Assembly (NCBI GenBank): GCA_020634625.1
Contig: JACKBJ010000008.1
Span: 62,001 to 126,000, forward strand
Direction of reading: 5' to 3'
DNA length: 64,000 bases
Source: Caldilineae bacterium
Lineage (GTDB): Bacteria; Chloroflexota; Anaerolineae; Epilineales; Epilineaceae
This document shows, piece after piece, positions 17,366-24,605 of the stretch (its first letter is position 1; each line of letters starts with the position of its first letter). The notes under the pieces are model-generated. The model was not told where the DNA came from and made no database searches. It saw only the letters and a list, made by a program, of their open reading frames with translations. The position numbers and the translations under genes are program-made.

Positions 17366-17835
17366 GATCCGGCCGTCCCGCGCATGCGCGCGGCGGCATC
17401 CAACAGGGCGGCGCGGATGCGGACGTAGGCCCCGCAGCGGCAGAGGTTCTGGCGCATGCCCTCGACGAGCGCCGCTTCGTCCAGCTCCGGGTCTGCCTCG
17501 AGCAGGGCCGCGGCCTGCATGATCTGGCCGCTCATGCACCAGCCGCATTGGGGCACCTGGTGATCGATGAAGGCCTGCTGCACCGGGTGCAGCGAGCCCG
17601 CGTCGGGCGCCAGACCTTCGATGGTCCGGATCGGCTTGCCGGCCGCGGCCGAGATCGGGGTCTGGCAGCTGCGGACCGGGCGCCCGTCCAGCTGCACCAC
17701 GCAGGCGCCGCAGAGGCCGGCACCGCAGCCGAAGCGGGTGCCGCTGAGGCCGAGCTCGTCGCGCAGCACCCAGAGCAGGGCTCGGTCGGGGCGCTCGGCG
17801 ACCGCGTAGTCCCGTGCGTTGATGCGCAGCTGCAT
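17362..17835 (-). CDS. Molybdenum hydroxylase [2Fe-2S] subunit
   Basis: A 157-residue electron-transfer subunit with two [2Fe-2S] clusters. The plant-ferredoxin-type cluster is ligated by Cys37, Cys42, Cys45 and Cys57 (CGAGLCGAC). The all-helical second cluster is ligated by Cys97, Cys100, Cys132 and Cys134 (CGWC and CRC). This is the standard IorA/CoxS/XdhA-small arrangement. ATG 17835 is preceded by AGGAG with 7-base spacing; upstream in-frame codons are not conserved. It is first in the operon with the large subunit, lipoprotein and MocA-like genes. It probably travels with the Tat-exported large subunit, having no signal of its own. Confidence 0.93.
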   Translation of the reverse strand: MQLRINARDYAVAERPDRALLWVLRDELGLSGTRFGCGAGLCGACVVQLDGRPVRSCQTPISAAAGKPIRTIEGLAPDAGSLHPVQQAFIDHQVPQCGWCMSGQIMQAAALLEADPELDEAALVEGMRQNLCRCGAYVRIRAALLDAAARMRGTAGS

Positions 17836-17849
17836 GTCGGGCTCCTGAT

Positions 17850-18299
17850 CTAGGGTAGGGCGAAGGGTGCACGGCCGGCCCGGCGGCGGATCCAAGCCGT
17901 GGCGCGCCAGATGGCGGGTCGGGCGATCAGCCAGCGCTCGAGCCGGTGCTTGCCGGGGAAGTCGATCAGCGACAGGCCGATGAGGATCGTGACCAGGCCC
18001 TGCCCGGGGATGGCCAACATGACCAGGCCGAAGACCAGGAAGAGCGCCCCCAAGGCGTTCTTTGCGCCCAGCAGGACCGGGACCGACCAGCGCGGCAGCT
18101 GGCGCCAGAAACGAGGTTCGACCCGGCCGGGAAGGAAGTGCTCTGCGGGCAGGCGCGCGATGATCAGCGGTACCGTCACGAGCGTGCTGACGAAGGCGGC
18201 CAGCGAGCCGAGGAAGATGGCCGGCAGTAGCAACTCGTGGTTCAGCAGGGCGGCCAGCGCGGCCCCCTCACCCAGCAGCCGCTCGATCAGCCCACGCAT
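17850..18299 (-). CDS. PGPGW-like integral membrane protein
   Basis: A 149-residue protein with about three membrane helices: residues about 20-45, 75-95 and an amphipathic stretch around IPGQGLVTILIGLSLIDF. The IPGQG...ILIGL pattern resembles the PGPGW family of putative transmembrane proteins, though here with PGQG in place of PGPG. The C-terminus is strongly basic (RRRAGR). Function is unknown. It ends 14 bp before the [2Fe-2S] subunit start and has the same direction, so it may be the first gene of the molybdenum hydroxylase transcript. Confidence 0.6.
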   Translation of the reverse strand: MRGLIERLLGEGAALAALLNHELLLPAIFLGSLAAFVSTLVTVPLIIARLPAEHFLPGRVEPRFWRQLPRWSVPVLLGAKNALGALFLVFGLVMLAIPGQGLVTILIGLSLIDFPGKHRLERWLIARPAIWRATAWIRRRAGRAPFALP

Positions 18300-18332
18300 C
18301 CCGCTTCGCCTCCATGCCCCTGCCTGCCGGAC

Positions 18333-18359
18333 GGGGTCGCCATCGAGCGCGGCGACCCC
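18333..18359 (-). other. Leader hairpin upstream of the PGPGW-like gene
   Basis: GGGGTCGCC and GGCGACCCC form a perfect 9-bp stem with a 9-base loop. If transcription starts near 18364 (from the TACAAT at 18376-18371), this hairpin would be at the extreme 5' end of the transcript, where such stems often stabilise mRNA. Confidence 0.35.
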
Positions 18360-18370
18360 ATGTTGGTCCA

Positions 18371-18376
18371 ATTGTA
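18371..18376 (-). promoter_or_regulatory. Candidate -10 of the PGPGW-like gene
   Basis: TACAAT on the minus strand lies about 70 bp before ATG 18299. No matching -35 is evident. It sits back to back with the VOC gene promoter in a 164-bp divergent region. Confidence 0.4.
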
Positions 18377-18411
18377 GCCGCCGCGGCGACGGCCTAGGAG
18401 TGTCGGCGCAC

Positions 18412-18440
18412 TTGCCGACGCGCCGAGCTCGGGTCACAAT
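18412..18440 (+). promoter_or_regulatory. Candidate sigma-70 promoter of the VOC gene
   Basis: TTGCCG (18412-18417), a 17-bp spacer and CACAAT (18435-18440) precede ATG 18464 by about 24 bp. A perfect 6-bp inverted repeat GTCGGC/GCCGAC (18402-18419) overlaps the -35 and could be an operator. Confidence 0.45.
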
Positions 18441-18463
18441 GGCGGCGATGACCGGAGGTTGAG

Positions 18464-18892
18464 ATGTCCGAGCCCGCTGCGACGGCGCCTTTCGCCGATT
18501 GCGTGACCTTCCTGCCCAGCGCTGACCTGGAAGCCACCAGCGCCTTCTACGAGACCGCGCTTGGCCTGCCCCTGGCGCTCGACCAGGGCGGCTGCCGCAT
18601 CTACCGGACCAGCCCGAACGGCTACCTCGGCTTCTGCAAGCGCGACGAGGCCGGGCCCTCGATCGTCGCGGGTCGGGCCGAGCCGATCCTGACCCTGGTC
18701 ACGCCGGACGTGGACGCCTGGCATGCCCGCCTGACGGCGCGCGGCCTGCGCTTCGAGACGCCGCCGGTCTACAACCCGCGCTTCGACATCTACCACTGTT
18801 TTCTGCGCGACCCCAGCGGCTACCTCGTCGAGATCCAGGCCTTCTGCGACCCCGGCTGGCCGGGCGGGGGCCATCTGCCGCGACCCGGCTGA
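18464..18892 (+). CDS. VOC (glyoxalase/bleomycin resistance) family protein
   Basis: A 142-residue vicinal-oxygen-chelate fold protein with two beta-alpha-beta-beta-beta units. The first begins VTFLPSADLEATSAFYETALGL and the second has PDVDAWHARLTARGL and RDPSGYLVEIQAF. The terminal Glu of VEIQ is the usual metal ligand. The His expected in the first unit is not obvious, so metal binding may be incomplete. ATG 18464 is preceded by GGAGG. No substrate can be assigned; the family covers glyoxalases, dioxygenases and drug-binding proteins. It stands alone between divergent and convergent neighbours. Confidence 0.85.
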   Translation: MSEPAATAPFADCVTFLPSADLEATSAFYETALGLPLALDQGGCRIYRTSPNGYLGFCKRDEAGPSIVAGRAEPILTLVTPDVDAWHARLTARGLRFETPPVYNPRFDIYHCFLRDPSGYLVEIQAFCDPGWPGGGHLPRPG

Positions 18893-18916
18893 GCGCGACC
18901 GCGCGACGCCGCAGGG

Positions 18917-19762
18917 CTAGAGCGGGCGCCACAGGACTTCGGCCGGCCCGGCCTTGCCCCCGCGCCGGGCCGCGAAGGCGCGCAGCTCGGCGTCCATGGC
19001 TGCCAGGTCGGACCAGAAGCTCGAGATCTGCGAGGCGTAGCAGGCCACCGAGGCGATGCGCGCGTCCAGGTCTTCGGCGGCGAGGCGCATGCGCCGTGCC
19101 TGCCAGGTCGCCGTGGCCGCCTCGTGCGCGATCGCGGCCGACAGGCGGGCTTCGTCGGCGGCGTAGGGATAGTCCTCGTAGTAGAAGCAGGTCCGAGCCA
19201 GCCCGGGATCCCGTTCGATCGCCCGTTCGGCGGCTCGCCGGACGAGGTGGTGGTCGGCGTGATCGCCGATGCCCAGCGGGATGTAGAGACCCTGGGATGC
19301 GGGCCGCGCCTGGCCGCCGGCCGACTCCGGCGCCAGCCGCTCGGCGGCGATCTCGAGGATGCGCTCGGCCAGGGCGTCGACCGTGCCCGCGTCGGCCGGT
19401 CGATAGCCGGCGAAGAGGGCGGCATCGTCGTCGACCAGCCAGGCGCCGCGTGCGTCGCGGCGGTAGATGACGTCCGGCAGGTCGAGGTGCAAGGCCTCCG
19501 CGCCCAGCCGTTCCAGCGCCGCCCGATCCTCGGCCCGGCGCTCGGCGATCATCTCGGCCGCCACGGTGCGGGCTCGATCGGCCGGCTGGCCCCAGCGGGC
19601 ATGCAGCGACAGGGCGTAGTCCGAAAGCGGGCCCGCCGGCGGATCGCCGGCACAGACCGTGACGACCAGAACCCGTTGGCCGGCGCTGGCCAGCTGATGG
19701 ATGTACCCGCCGCAGGACAGCGGCGCGTCATCCAGATGCGGCGAGAGGAAGACCTGCGACAT
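18917..19762 (-). CDS. PIG-L family deacetylase
   Basis: A 281-residue zinc-dependent N-acetyl-sugar deacetylase-like protein (LmbE/PIG-L family). The N-terminal signature SPHLDDAPLSCGG contains the zinc-binding His-x-Asp-Asp of the PHPDDE motif in a slightly changed form (HLDDAP), and a later GIGDHADHHLV supplies the third ligand region. Family members deacetylate GlcNAc-linked molecules such as GlcNAc-inositol or bacillithiol precursors, and natural products. Substrate is unknown here. It is divergent from the small membrane protein gene; its start is only about 20 bp from that gene's strong promoter. Confidence 0.87.
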   Translation of the reverse strand: MSQVFLSPHLDDAPLSCGGYIHQLASAGQRVLVVTVCAGDPPAGPLSDYALSLHARWGQPADRARTVAAEMIAERRAEDRAALERLGAEALHLDLPDVIYRRDARGAWLVDDDAALFAGYRPADAGTVDALAERILEIAAERLAPESAGGQARPASQGLYIPLGIGDHADHHLVRRAAERAIERDPGLARTCFYYEDYPYAADEARLSAAIAHEAATATWQARRMRLAAEDLDARIASVACYASQISSFWSDLAAMDAELRAFAARRGGKAGPAEVLWRPL

Positions 19763-19780
19763 GGCTGCGCTCCAGAACCC

Positions 19781-19809
19781 TTGACACGCACCAGCATCAA
19801 TCGTATGAT
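19781..19809 (+). promoter_or_regulatory. Near-consensus sigma-70 promoter
   Basis: TTGACA (19781-19786), an exact 17-bp spacer and TATGAT (19804-19809), one base from consensus. This is the best promoter in the window. It drives the small membrane protein gene with a leader of about 38 bases. A perfect palindrome covers its -10. Confidence 0.8.
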
Positions 19810-19812
19810 TGA
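19797..19812. promoter_or_regulatory. Perfect palindromic operator-like site over the -10
   Basis: TCAATCGTATGATTGA is a perfect inverted repeat (6-bp arms around GTAT) that fully covers the TATGAT -10, the position of a classic repressor site. It matches the site at 4871-4886 in 14 of 16 bases. Confidence 0.55.
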
Positions 19813-19853
19813 GACATCGATCCGATCGGGTAAGCGCCTTCGAGGAACCGTCG

Positions 19854-20231
19854 ATGCCCCTCCAACGGTATCAGCAGATCCGCTGGCTGGCGAGGATCTG
19901 GAGCCTGCCCGGCCTGGCCTTCTTCGCGCTGGTCCTGGCCGACGGCCTGTCGCGCGGCAACCTTCCCGACGCCCCCGAGCGTCTTGGCTTCGCCGTGTTC
20001 CCGGTCGGCGCCGCGCTCGGGATGGCCCTGGGCTGGTGGCGACCGCGCGGCGGTGGCGCCTTGACCTTGGCCAGCCTCTCGGGTTACTGCACCTGGCAGC
20101 TCTGGATCGACGGGCGCTTGCCGGGCGGCCCCTGGTGCCTGGTCTTCGGTGCGCCGGGCGCGCTCTTCCTCATCGCCTGGTGGCTGGAGGCGCGGCGTTC
20201 TTGCGGTGCTCCGGAGCTGGCCGGCGCCTGA
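19854..20231 (+). CDS. Small four-helix membrane protein
   Basis: A 125-residue hydrophobic protein with four probable membrane helices (about 12-33, 43-63, 66-84 and 93-113) and short loops. It begins MPLQRYQQIRWLARIWSLPG, with a short basic N-terminus. I do not recognise a named family. ATG 19854 follows GAGGA at about 19842-19846. It has an unusually strong promoter that is covered by a palindrome, so it is probably tightly repressed until needed. The matching palindrome upstream of an acyl-ACP synthetase hints at a membrane-lipid connection; this is an inference only. Confidence 0.75.
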   Translation: MPLQRYQQIRWLARIWSLPGLAFFALVLADGLSRGNLPDAPERLGFAVFPVGAALGMALGWWRPRGGGALTLASLSGYCTWQLWIDGRLPGGPWCLVFGAPGALFLIAWWLEARRSCGAPELAGA

Positions 20232-20249
20232 GGCGGCCCGGGAGCCGCA

Positions 20250-20258
20250 TGCTATCAT
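20250..20258 (+). promoter_or_regulatory. Extended -10 element of the M28 peptidase gene
   Basis: TGCTATCAT fits TGn-TATnnT (extended -10, no -35 needed). Its last base is 9 bp before ATG 20267, so transcription could begin at or just before the start codon. It argues against the ATG at 20249, which it overlaps. Confidence 0.4.
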
Positions 20259-20266
20259 CAGCGGCC

Positions 20267-21793
20267 ATGCGATCGCCCACCGCTCGACACCTGCCGTCGC
20301 TGGCTCGGGGCCTGTGCCTGGCCCAGCTGGCGCTGCTGCCGGCCCTCACCGGGTCTTGCCGACGCGAGACGCCGGCGCCCCGGCCGATGCCCACCGCCGC
20401 CGTCGCCGAGGCCGGGCTCGAGCGGGCGGCGCGGACGCCCGATGCGGCGCCTGCCGCCGCGCCCCTGCCGACCTGGACCCGACCTTCGGGCATCGTCGAT
20501 CTGCCCGGCGGGGCCGGGCCGGCCGGTCTGCCGACCTCGCCGCTGGATGCGATCCCGCCCGACCAGCTGGGCCGGCCCACCGCGCGGCCGACCGAGTCGC
20601 TCGGCCTGACCGGCCCCTCCCTCGACCCCGAGATCCTGAGCCTCATGGGACAGGTCGATCCCGAGCGCATGCTGGCCGACGTCGCGCATCTGGCGGCCTA
20701 TCCGAGCCGCCATGCCGCCGGCGCCGATTCCGCCGCGCTGCGCGCCTGGCTGCTGGATGCCTTCGAGCAGGCCGGCGCGGGCGGTCCGGCCCAGCTCCTG
20801 ACCGAGATCGAGCCCTTCGAGCTCCGCCTCGCCGGGAAGCGCAGCGAGCAGGGCAACGTGATCGCCACCCTCTCGGGCATCGGCTTCTCGAAGCGCATGA
20901 TCTACCTGGTGGCGCATCAGGACTCGCGGGCCGAGGATCCGAAGGACGCCGCGGCCGAGGCACCCGGCGCCGACGACGATGCCTCGGGTCTGGCCTTGCT
21001 GCTCGAGCTGGCGCGGGTGATGAGCCGTCGCCAATGGGACGGCACCCTGCGCTTCCTGGCCACGGCCGCCGAGGAGCAGGGCCTCGAGGGCGCCCGGCGG
21101 CACGCGGCCGCGGCCGAGACGGCGGGCCTGCCGATCCTGGCCGTGATCGGCGCCGACATCGTGGGCGGCAGCCTGGACGCGGCGGGAGGGACGAACGCCG
21201 GCCAGCTCCGCGTCTTCTCGGAGGGACCCGAGAACGCCGAGTCGCGGCAGCTGGCGCGCTACGCCGTGTTCGTCGCCCAGCGCTACCGGGCAGCCACCGG
21301 TCTCGAGCTGGTGCTCGTGCCGGAACCCGACCGCGAGGGTCGCGAGGGCGACCACCTGGCCTTCAGCGCGGCCGGATTTCCGGCCCTGCGCCTGATCGAG
21401 GCCGCCGAGGACCCGGGCCGACAGCACAACGCCCGCGACACGGTCGATCGCATCGATCCCGACTACCTGGCGCGCGTGACGCGCCTCGGCCTGGCGCTGG
21501 CGGCGAGCCTGGCCCTGGCGCCGCCGGCCCCGACGGCGCCGCCCCGGCTCGAGCCGGACGCGGGCGGCCTGGTCGCCAGCTGGGCGCCGGTCGAGGACCC
21601 GGCCGTGGCGGGCTACTGGCTGGCCTGGCGCGCCGAGGGCGAGCCAAGCTGGCGCGAGGTCGTCTGGGTCGGCTCGGGCGCGACGCGCTACGTCCTGGCC
21701 GATCTGGCCGCCGACGCAGGGGTCCGGGTCGCCGTCGCCAGCTCGAGCGACCTGGGTCACGCCAGCCGCTTCGGTCCCGAAGCCAGCCGTTGA
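20267..21793 (+). CDS. Secreted M28-family zinc peptidase with C-terminal Fn3-like domain
   Basis: A 508-residue exported peptidase. The N-terminal hydrophobic signal is followed by a possible lipobox-like TGSC (Cys31), so it may be a lipoprotein, and then a long Pro/Ala-rich linker to about residue 120. The catalytic domain carries all M28 zinc ligands in order: VAHQD, DDDASG, AAEEQG (catalytic Glu and ligand Glu), GADIVGG and QHNARDTVD. The last about 90 residues look like an immunoglobulin/fibronectin-like domain (VASWAPVEDPAVAGYWLAW). It is likely an extracellular aminopeptidase. ATG 20249 is an alternative start but overlaps the proposed -10. It is followed at 73 bp by fabL. Confidence 0.87.
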   Translation: MRSPTARHLPSLARGLCLAQLALLPALTGSCRRETPAPRPMPTAAVAEAGLERAARTPDAAPAAAPLPTWTRPSGIVDLPGGAGPAGLPTSPLDAIPPDQLGRPTARPTESLGLTGPSLDPEILSLMGQVDPERMLADVAHLAAYPSRHAAGADSAALRAWLLDAFEQAGAGGPAQLLTEIEPFELRLAGKRSEQGNVIATLSGIGFSKRMIYLVAHQDSRAEDPKDAAAEAPGADDDASGLALLLELARVMSRRQWDGTLRFLATAAEEQGLEGARRHAAAAETAGLPILAVIGADIVGGSLDAAGGTNAGQLRVFSEGPENAESRQLARYAVFVAQRYRAATGLELVLVPEPDREGREGDHLAFSAAGFPALRLIEAAEDPGRQHNARDTVDRIDPDYLARVTRLGLALAASLALAPPAPTAPPRLEPDAGGLVASWAPVEDPAVAGYWLAWRAEGEPSWREVVWVGSGATRYVLADLAADAGVRVAVASSSDLGHASRFGPEASR

Positions 21794-21866
21794 CCCAAGG
21801 CCGACGTCGGGCTTCAATTGCTGGCATCGCATCCCACCCCCACCCCAGCCACCCGGGAGCAGCATC

Positions 21867-22622
21867 GTGCGCTTCGAGAACAAGGTCGCCCTGGTCACCG
21901 GCTCGAGCCGCGGCATCGGCCGCGCCATCGCGCTGCGTCTGGCCGCCGAGGGCGCCGACGTCGTCGTCAACTACGTCCGCAGCCGCGAGCCGGCCGAGGC
22001 CACCGCGGCCGAGATCGAGGCCCTCGGCCGGCGGGCGGTGATCGTGAAGGCCAACGTCGGCGAGCCGGACGAGATCAAGCGCCTGGCGGCCGAGGCGGCC
22101 GAGGCCTTCGGTGGCGTCGACATCCTGGTCAACAACGCCGCCTCGGGCTACATCCGCCCGGTCATGGGTCAGCGGGTCAAGGGCTGGGACTGGACCATGG
22201 ACATCAACGCCCGCGCCGCGCTCTTTCTGACCCAGGCCGTCGTGCCGCAGATGCGCGAGCGCGGCGGCGGTCGGATCGTGAACATCTCCAGCCTGGGCTC
22301 GGAGCGGGTGATGCCCGAGTACGTGGTCATCGGCGCCTCCAAGGCCGCGCTCGAGGCGGTGACCCGCTACGTGGCGGCCGAGCTGGCGCCCGAGGGCATC
22401 ATCTGCAACGCCGTCTCGGGCGGCGTGGTCGAGACCGACGCGCTCAAGCACTTCGAGCGCGGCGACCTGATGCTGTCGATGGGCCGCGACAAGACGCCGG
22501 CCGGCCGCATCATCACCCCCGAGGACCTGGCCGGGGTGGTGGCCTTCCTGTGCAGCGCGGATGCCTCGATGATCGTCGGCGAGGTGATCAAGGTCGACGG
22601 CGGCTACTCGATCGTCGTCTGA
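21867..22622 (+). CDS. fabL: Enoyl-ACP reductase III (FabL type SDR)
   Basis: A 251-residue short-chain dehydrogenase that matches Bacillus FabL along its whole length: TGSSRGIG (11-18, nucleotide loop), VKANVGEP (60-67), NNAASGYIRPVM (89-100), WDWTMDINA (107-115), ISSLGS (140-145), NAVSGG and TDALKHF. The active-site spacing is Tyr152-x6-Lys159, which is diagnostic of enoyl-ACP reductases, not the Tyr-x3-Lys of ordinary SDRs. It should reduce trans-2-enoyl-ACP with NADPH in the last step of fatty acid elongation. GTG 21867 is preceded by GGGAG. Identification rests on remembered family motifs and is strong. Confidence 0.88.
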   Translation: MRFENKVALVTGSSRGIGRAIALRLAAEGADVVVNYVRSREPAEATAAEIEALGRRAVIVKANVGEPDEIKRLAAEAAEAFGGVDILVNNAASGYIRPVMGQRVKGWDWTMDINARAALFLTQAVVPQMRERGGGRIVNISSLGSERVMPEYVVIGASKAALEAVTRYVAAELAPEGIICNAVSGGVVETDALKHFERGDLMLSMGRDKTPAGRIITPEDLAGVVAFLCSADASMIVGEVIKVDGGYSIVV

Positions 22623-22674
22623 GCGTCGGGCGCGCCGCTCCGATGCGCGCTCCGCAAGCCCCGAGGATGCTGCC

Positions 22675-23511
22675 GTGAACCTCTACGACGCCGAGCCCGC
22701 CGAGCCGGCCGCGGCCGACCCCGCGCCCGCCTACCGCGGCCCGCGCGCCGCGCCGGGCTGCGGTCAGATGGCCGGCGTCTTCGCGCTCTTCGGCGTCGGC
22801 GCCCTGGCCCTGGTTCTGGCCGCCGTCGCCTGGGGCTTGTACCAGCGCGGCCAGGGCCTCCTGCAGCGGGCGGACGAGCTGATGAGCGAGGGGCCGCGCA
22901 TCGCCCTGCCCAGCATCCTGCCGACGCCCCGGCCCAGCCCGACGCCCTACCTCGAGACGACCCAGGTCATGGCCCAGCGCCTGCGCGGCGCCAGCGAGCT
23001 GACCCTGGCCATCTACAGCCTGGACACCGTCACCAGCGCCAGCCAGGACCGCAAGCTGGGCGAGCTGACCATCGGCAGCACCGAGCTGCTCTACGTGGCC
23101 CACGGCCAGGTGCGGGCCGGCATCGAGCTGGCCGAGATCGGCGCCGAGGACATGCAGGTCGAGGCCGGGCGCCTGATCGTGCGCCTGCCGGCACCGCGCA
23201 TCCTCGACCGCAAGATCGACGTCGACAAGAGCTACGTCTACGACGTCGATCGCAGCCTCTTCGGACCGATCGACCCCAGCCTGCAGAGCCAGGCCGAACA
23301 GCACGCGCTGGAACAGGTGCTGCGCAGCGCCTGCGAAGGGGGCATCCTGGCCCAGGCCAACGAGCGCGGCGCCTTGGCGGTCGAGAAGCTGCTCGAGACG
23401 GCCGGCTACGACGAGGTGGTCGTCATCACGCGGCCGGCCTCGCCCGGCGAGTGCCCGCCGTCGTTGACCGCAACGCCGGCCGCGCCGGTGGCGACGCCGG
23501 CAAGCCCCTGA
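22675..23511 (+). CDS. Membrane-anchored DUF4230 protein
   Basis: A 278-residue protein with a cytoplasmic Ala/Pro-rich head, one membrane helix at about residues 35-57, a Pro/Thr-rich linker (LPTPRPSPTP) and a C-terminal DUF4230 domain. That domain shows AHGQVRAGIELAEI, LPAPRILDRKIDVDKSYVYD and the conserved tail CEGGILAQANERGA. DUF4230 has no known biochemical role; members are usually anchored extracytoplasmic proteins. The start is GTG 22675. It lies 52 bp after fabL and 82 bp before the YVTN propeller gene, so the three may be co-transcribed. Confidence 0.85.
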   Translation: MNLYDAEPAEPAAADPAPAYRGPRAAPGCGQMAGVFALFGVGALALVLAAVAWGLYQRGQGLLQRADELMSEGPRIALPSILPTPRPSPTPYLETTQVMAQRLRGASELTLAIYSLDTVTSASQDRKLGELTIGSTELLYVAHGQVRAGIELAEIGAEDMQVEAGRLIVRLPAPRILDRKIDVDKSYVYDVDRSLFGPIDPSLQSQAEQHALEQVLRSACEGGILAQANERGALAVEKLLETAGYDEVVVITRPASPGECPPSLTATPAAPVATPASP

Positions 23512-23593
23512 CGCGCCGTCCGGGCCGGCTCGGATTGCGCGTCGACGCCGACGCGGCGGGCCGGCGTCCGCTCGCGAACAACGGAGTCTCGAC

Positions 23594-24487
23594 ATGACCG
23601 ACTACCTGATCGTGCTCAACAAGGATGCCGACAGCGTCTCCTTCGTCGACGCCCGGACGCTCGAGGTCGCGCGGACCCTGGCCGTCGAGCGCAATCCGCA
23701 CGAGGTCGCCGTCACCCCCGACGGGGCCAAGGCCTTCGTGTCCAACGCCGGCGCCGACAGCATCTCGGTCTTCGACATGCGGACGCTGACGGTCATCGAC
23801 ACGATCCGCCATCCCGAGTTTCGCTTCCCGCACGAAGGCAAGGTCACGCCCGACGGCCGGCTGATCCTGGCCAGCACCTATGCCGACAAAGTCTTCGTCA
23901 TCGACGTGGCGACGCATGCCGTCACGCGGGTCATTCCGGCTCAGCGGCTCAGCCACATGGTGGCCCTCGCGCCCGATGCCCGGCGGGCCTACGTGGCCAA
24001 CATCGGCAGCAACAGCTACTCGATCCTGGACCTGGAGCGCGAGGCCTTCGTCGCCCACCACCCCACCGGCCGCAAGCCCGAGGGGATCGGCGTCAGCCCG
24101 GACGGGGCCTGGCTGTACGTGGCCAACCAGGACGACGACCAGGTCTACATCATCGACACCGCCACCCAGAGCCTGGCCGGCCGGGTGGCGACCGACCGCT
24201 GCCCGATCCGCGTCGCCTTCACGCCCGACGGGCGCCTCGCCCTCGTTCCCAACCGTCTGGGCGGCTGCCTTTCGGTCATCGACACCGCGCGCAAGCTCGA
24301 GATCAAGCGCGTGCCGGTCGGCCTCTGGCCCGGCGGCACGGTGGTCGATCCGGAGGGCCGACGGATCTACGTGGCCAACAACAAGACCAACGACGTCTCG
24401 GTGATCGACGTCGCGAGCCTCAAGGTCGCCGCGACCGTCGAGGTCGGCATCCATCCCGACGGCATGGCCTTCTGCCGGATCGCCTGA
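23594..24487 (+). CDS. YVTN-repeat beta-propeller protein
   Basis: A 297-residue propeller made of about seven YNCE/YVTN-type repeats of 42 residues, each with an AVTPDGxxAFVSNxxxxSISVFD-like pattern (examples VTPDGAKAFVSN, LAPDARRAYVAN, VSPDGAWLYVAN, FTPDGRLALVPN). There is no signal peptide, so it appears cytosolic, unlike most surface-layer YVTN proteins. The role is probably binding or scaffolding. ATG 23594 follows CGGAG. It converges on the DUF4397 gene, with a very strong hairpin between them. Confidence 0.85.
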   Translation: MTDYLIVLNKDADSVSFVDARTLEVARTLAVERNPHEVAVTPDGAKAFVSNAGADSISVFDMRTLTVIDTIRHPEFRFPHEGKVTPDGRLILASTYADKVFVIDVATHAVTRVIPAQRLSHMVALAPDARRAYVANIGSNSYSILDLEREAFVAHHPTGRKPEGIGVSPDGAWLYVANQDDDQVYIIDTATQSLAGRVATDRCPIRVAFTPDGRLALVPNRLGGCLSVIDTARKLEIKRVPVGLWPGGTVVDPEGRRIYVANNKTNDVSVIDVASLKVAATVEVGIHPDGMAFCRIA

Positions 24488-24538
24488 GCCTGCCGCGCCA
24501 CAGGAGGCCGAGCGCAGGCACGCGGCGCGACACGCCGT

Positions 24539-24583
24539 ACGCGAGCGGCCGCGCCCTCATGGGCGCGGCCGCCGAACTCGCGT
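24539..24583. terminator. Large bidirectional hairpin between convergent YVTN and DUF4397 genes
   Basis: An inner 11-bp stem (CGGCCGCGCCC/GGGCGCGGCCG) closes on a TCAT loop and is extended by a 7-bp outer stem (ACGCGAG/CTCGCGT) after a 5-base bulge on one side. No T-run follows on either strand. Its position between two stop codons makes bidirectional termination likely. Confidence 0.6.
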
Positions 24584-24605
24584 CGTTCGACTCGGTAGGG
24601 CGGCG

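Noticed and set aside
19124..20248. Upstream extension of the M28 peptidase frame
   Set aside because: The extension is antisense to the PIG-L gene and overlaps the membrane protein gene. The signal peptide begins at the ATG at 20267 (or 20249).
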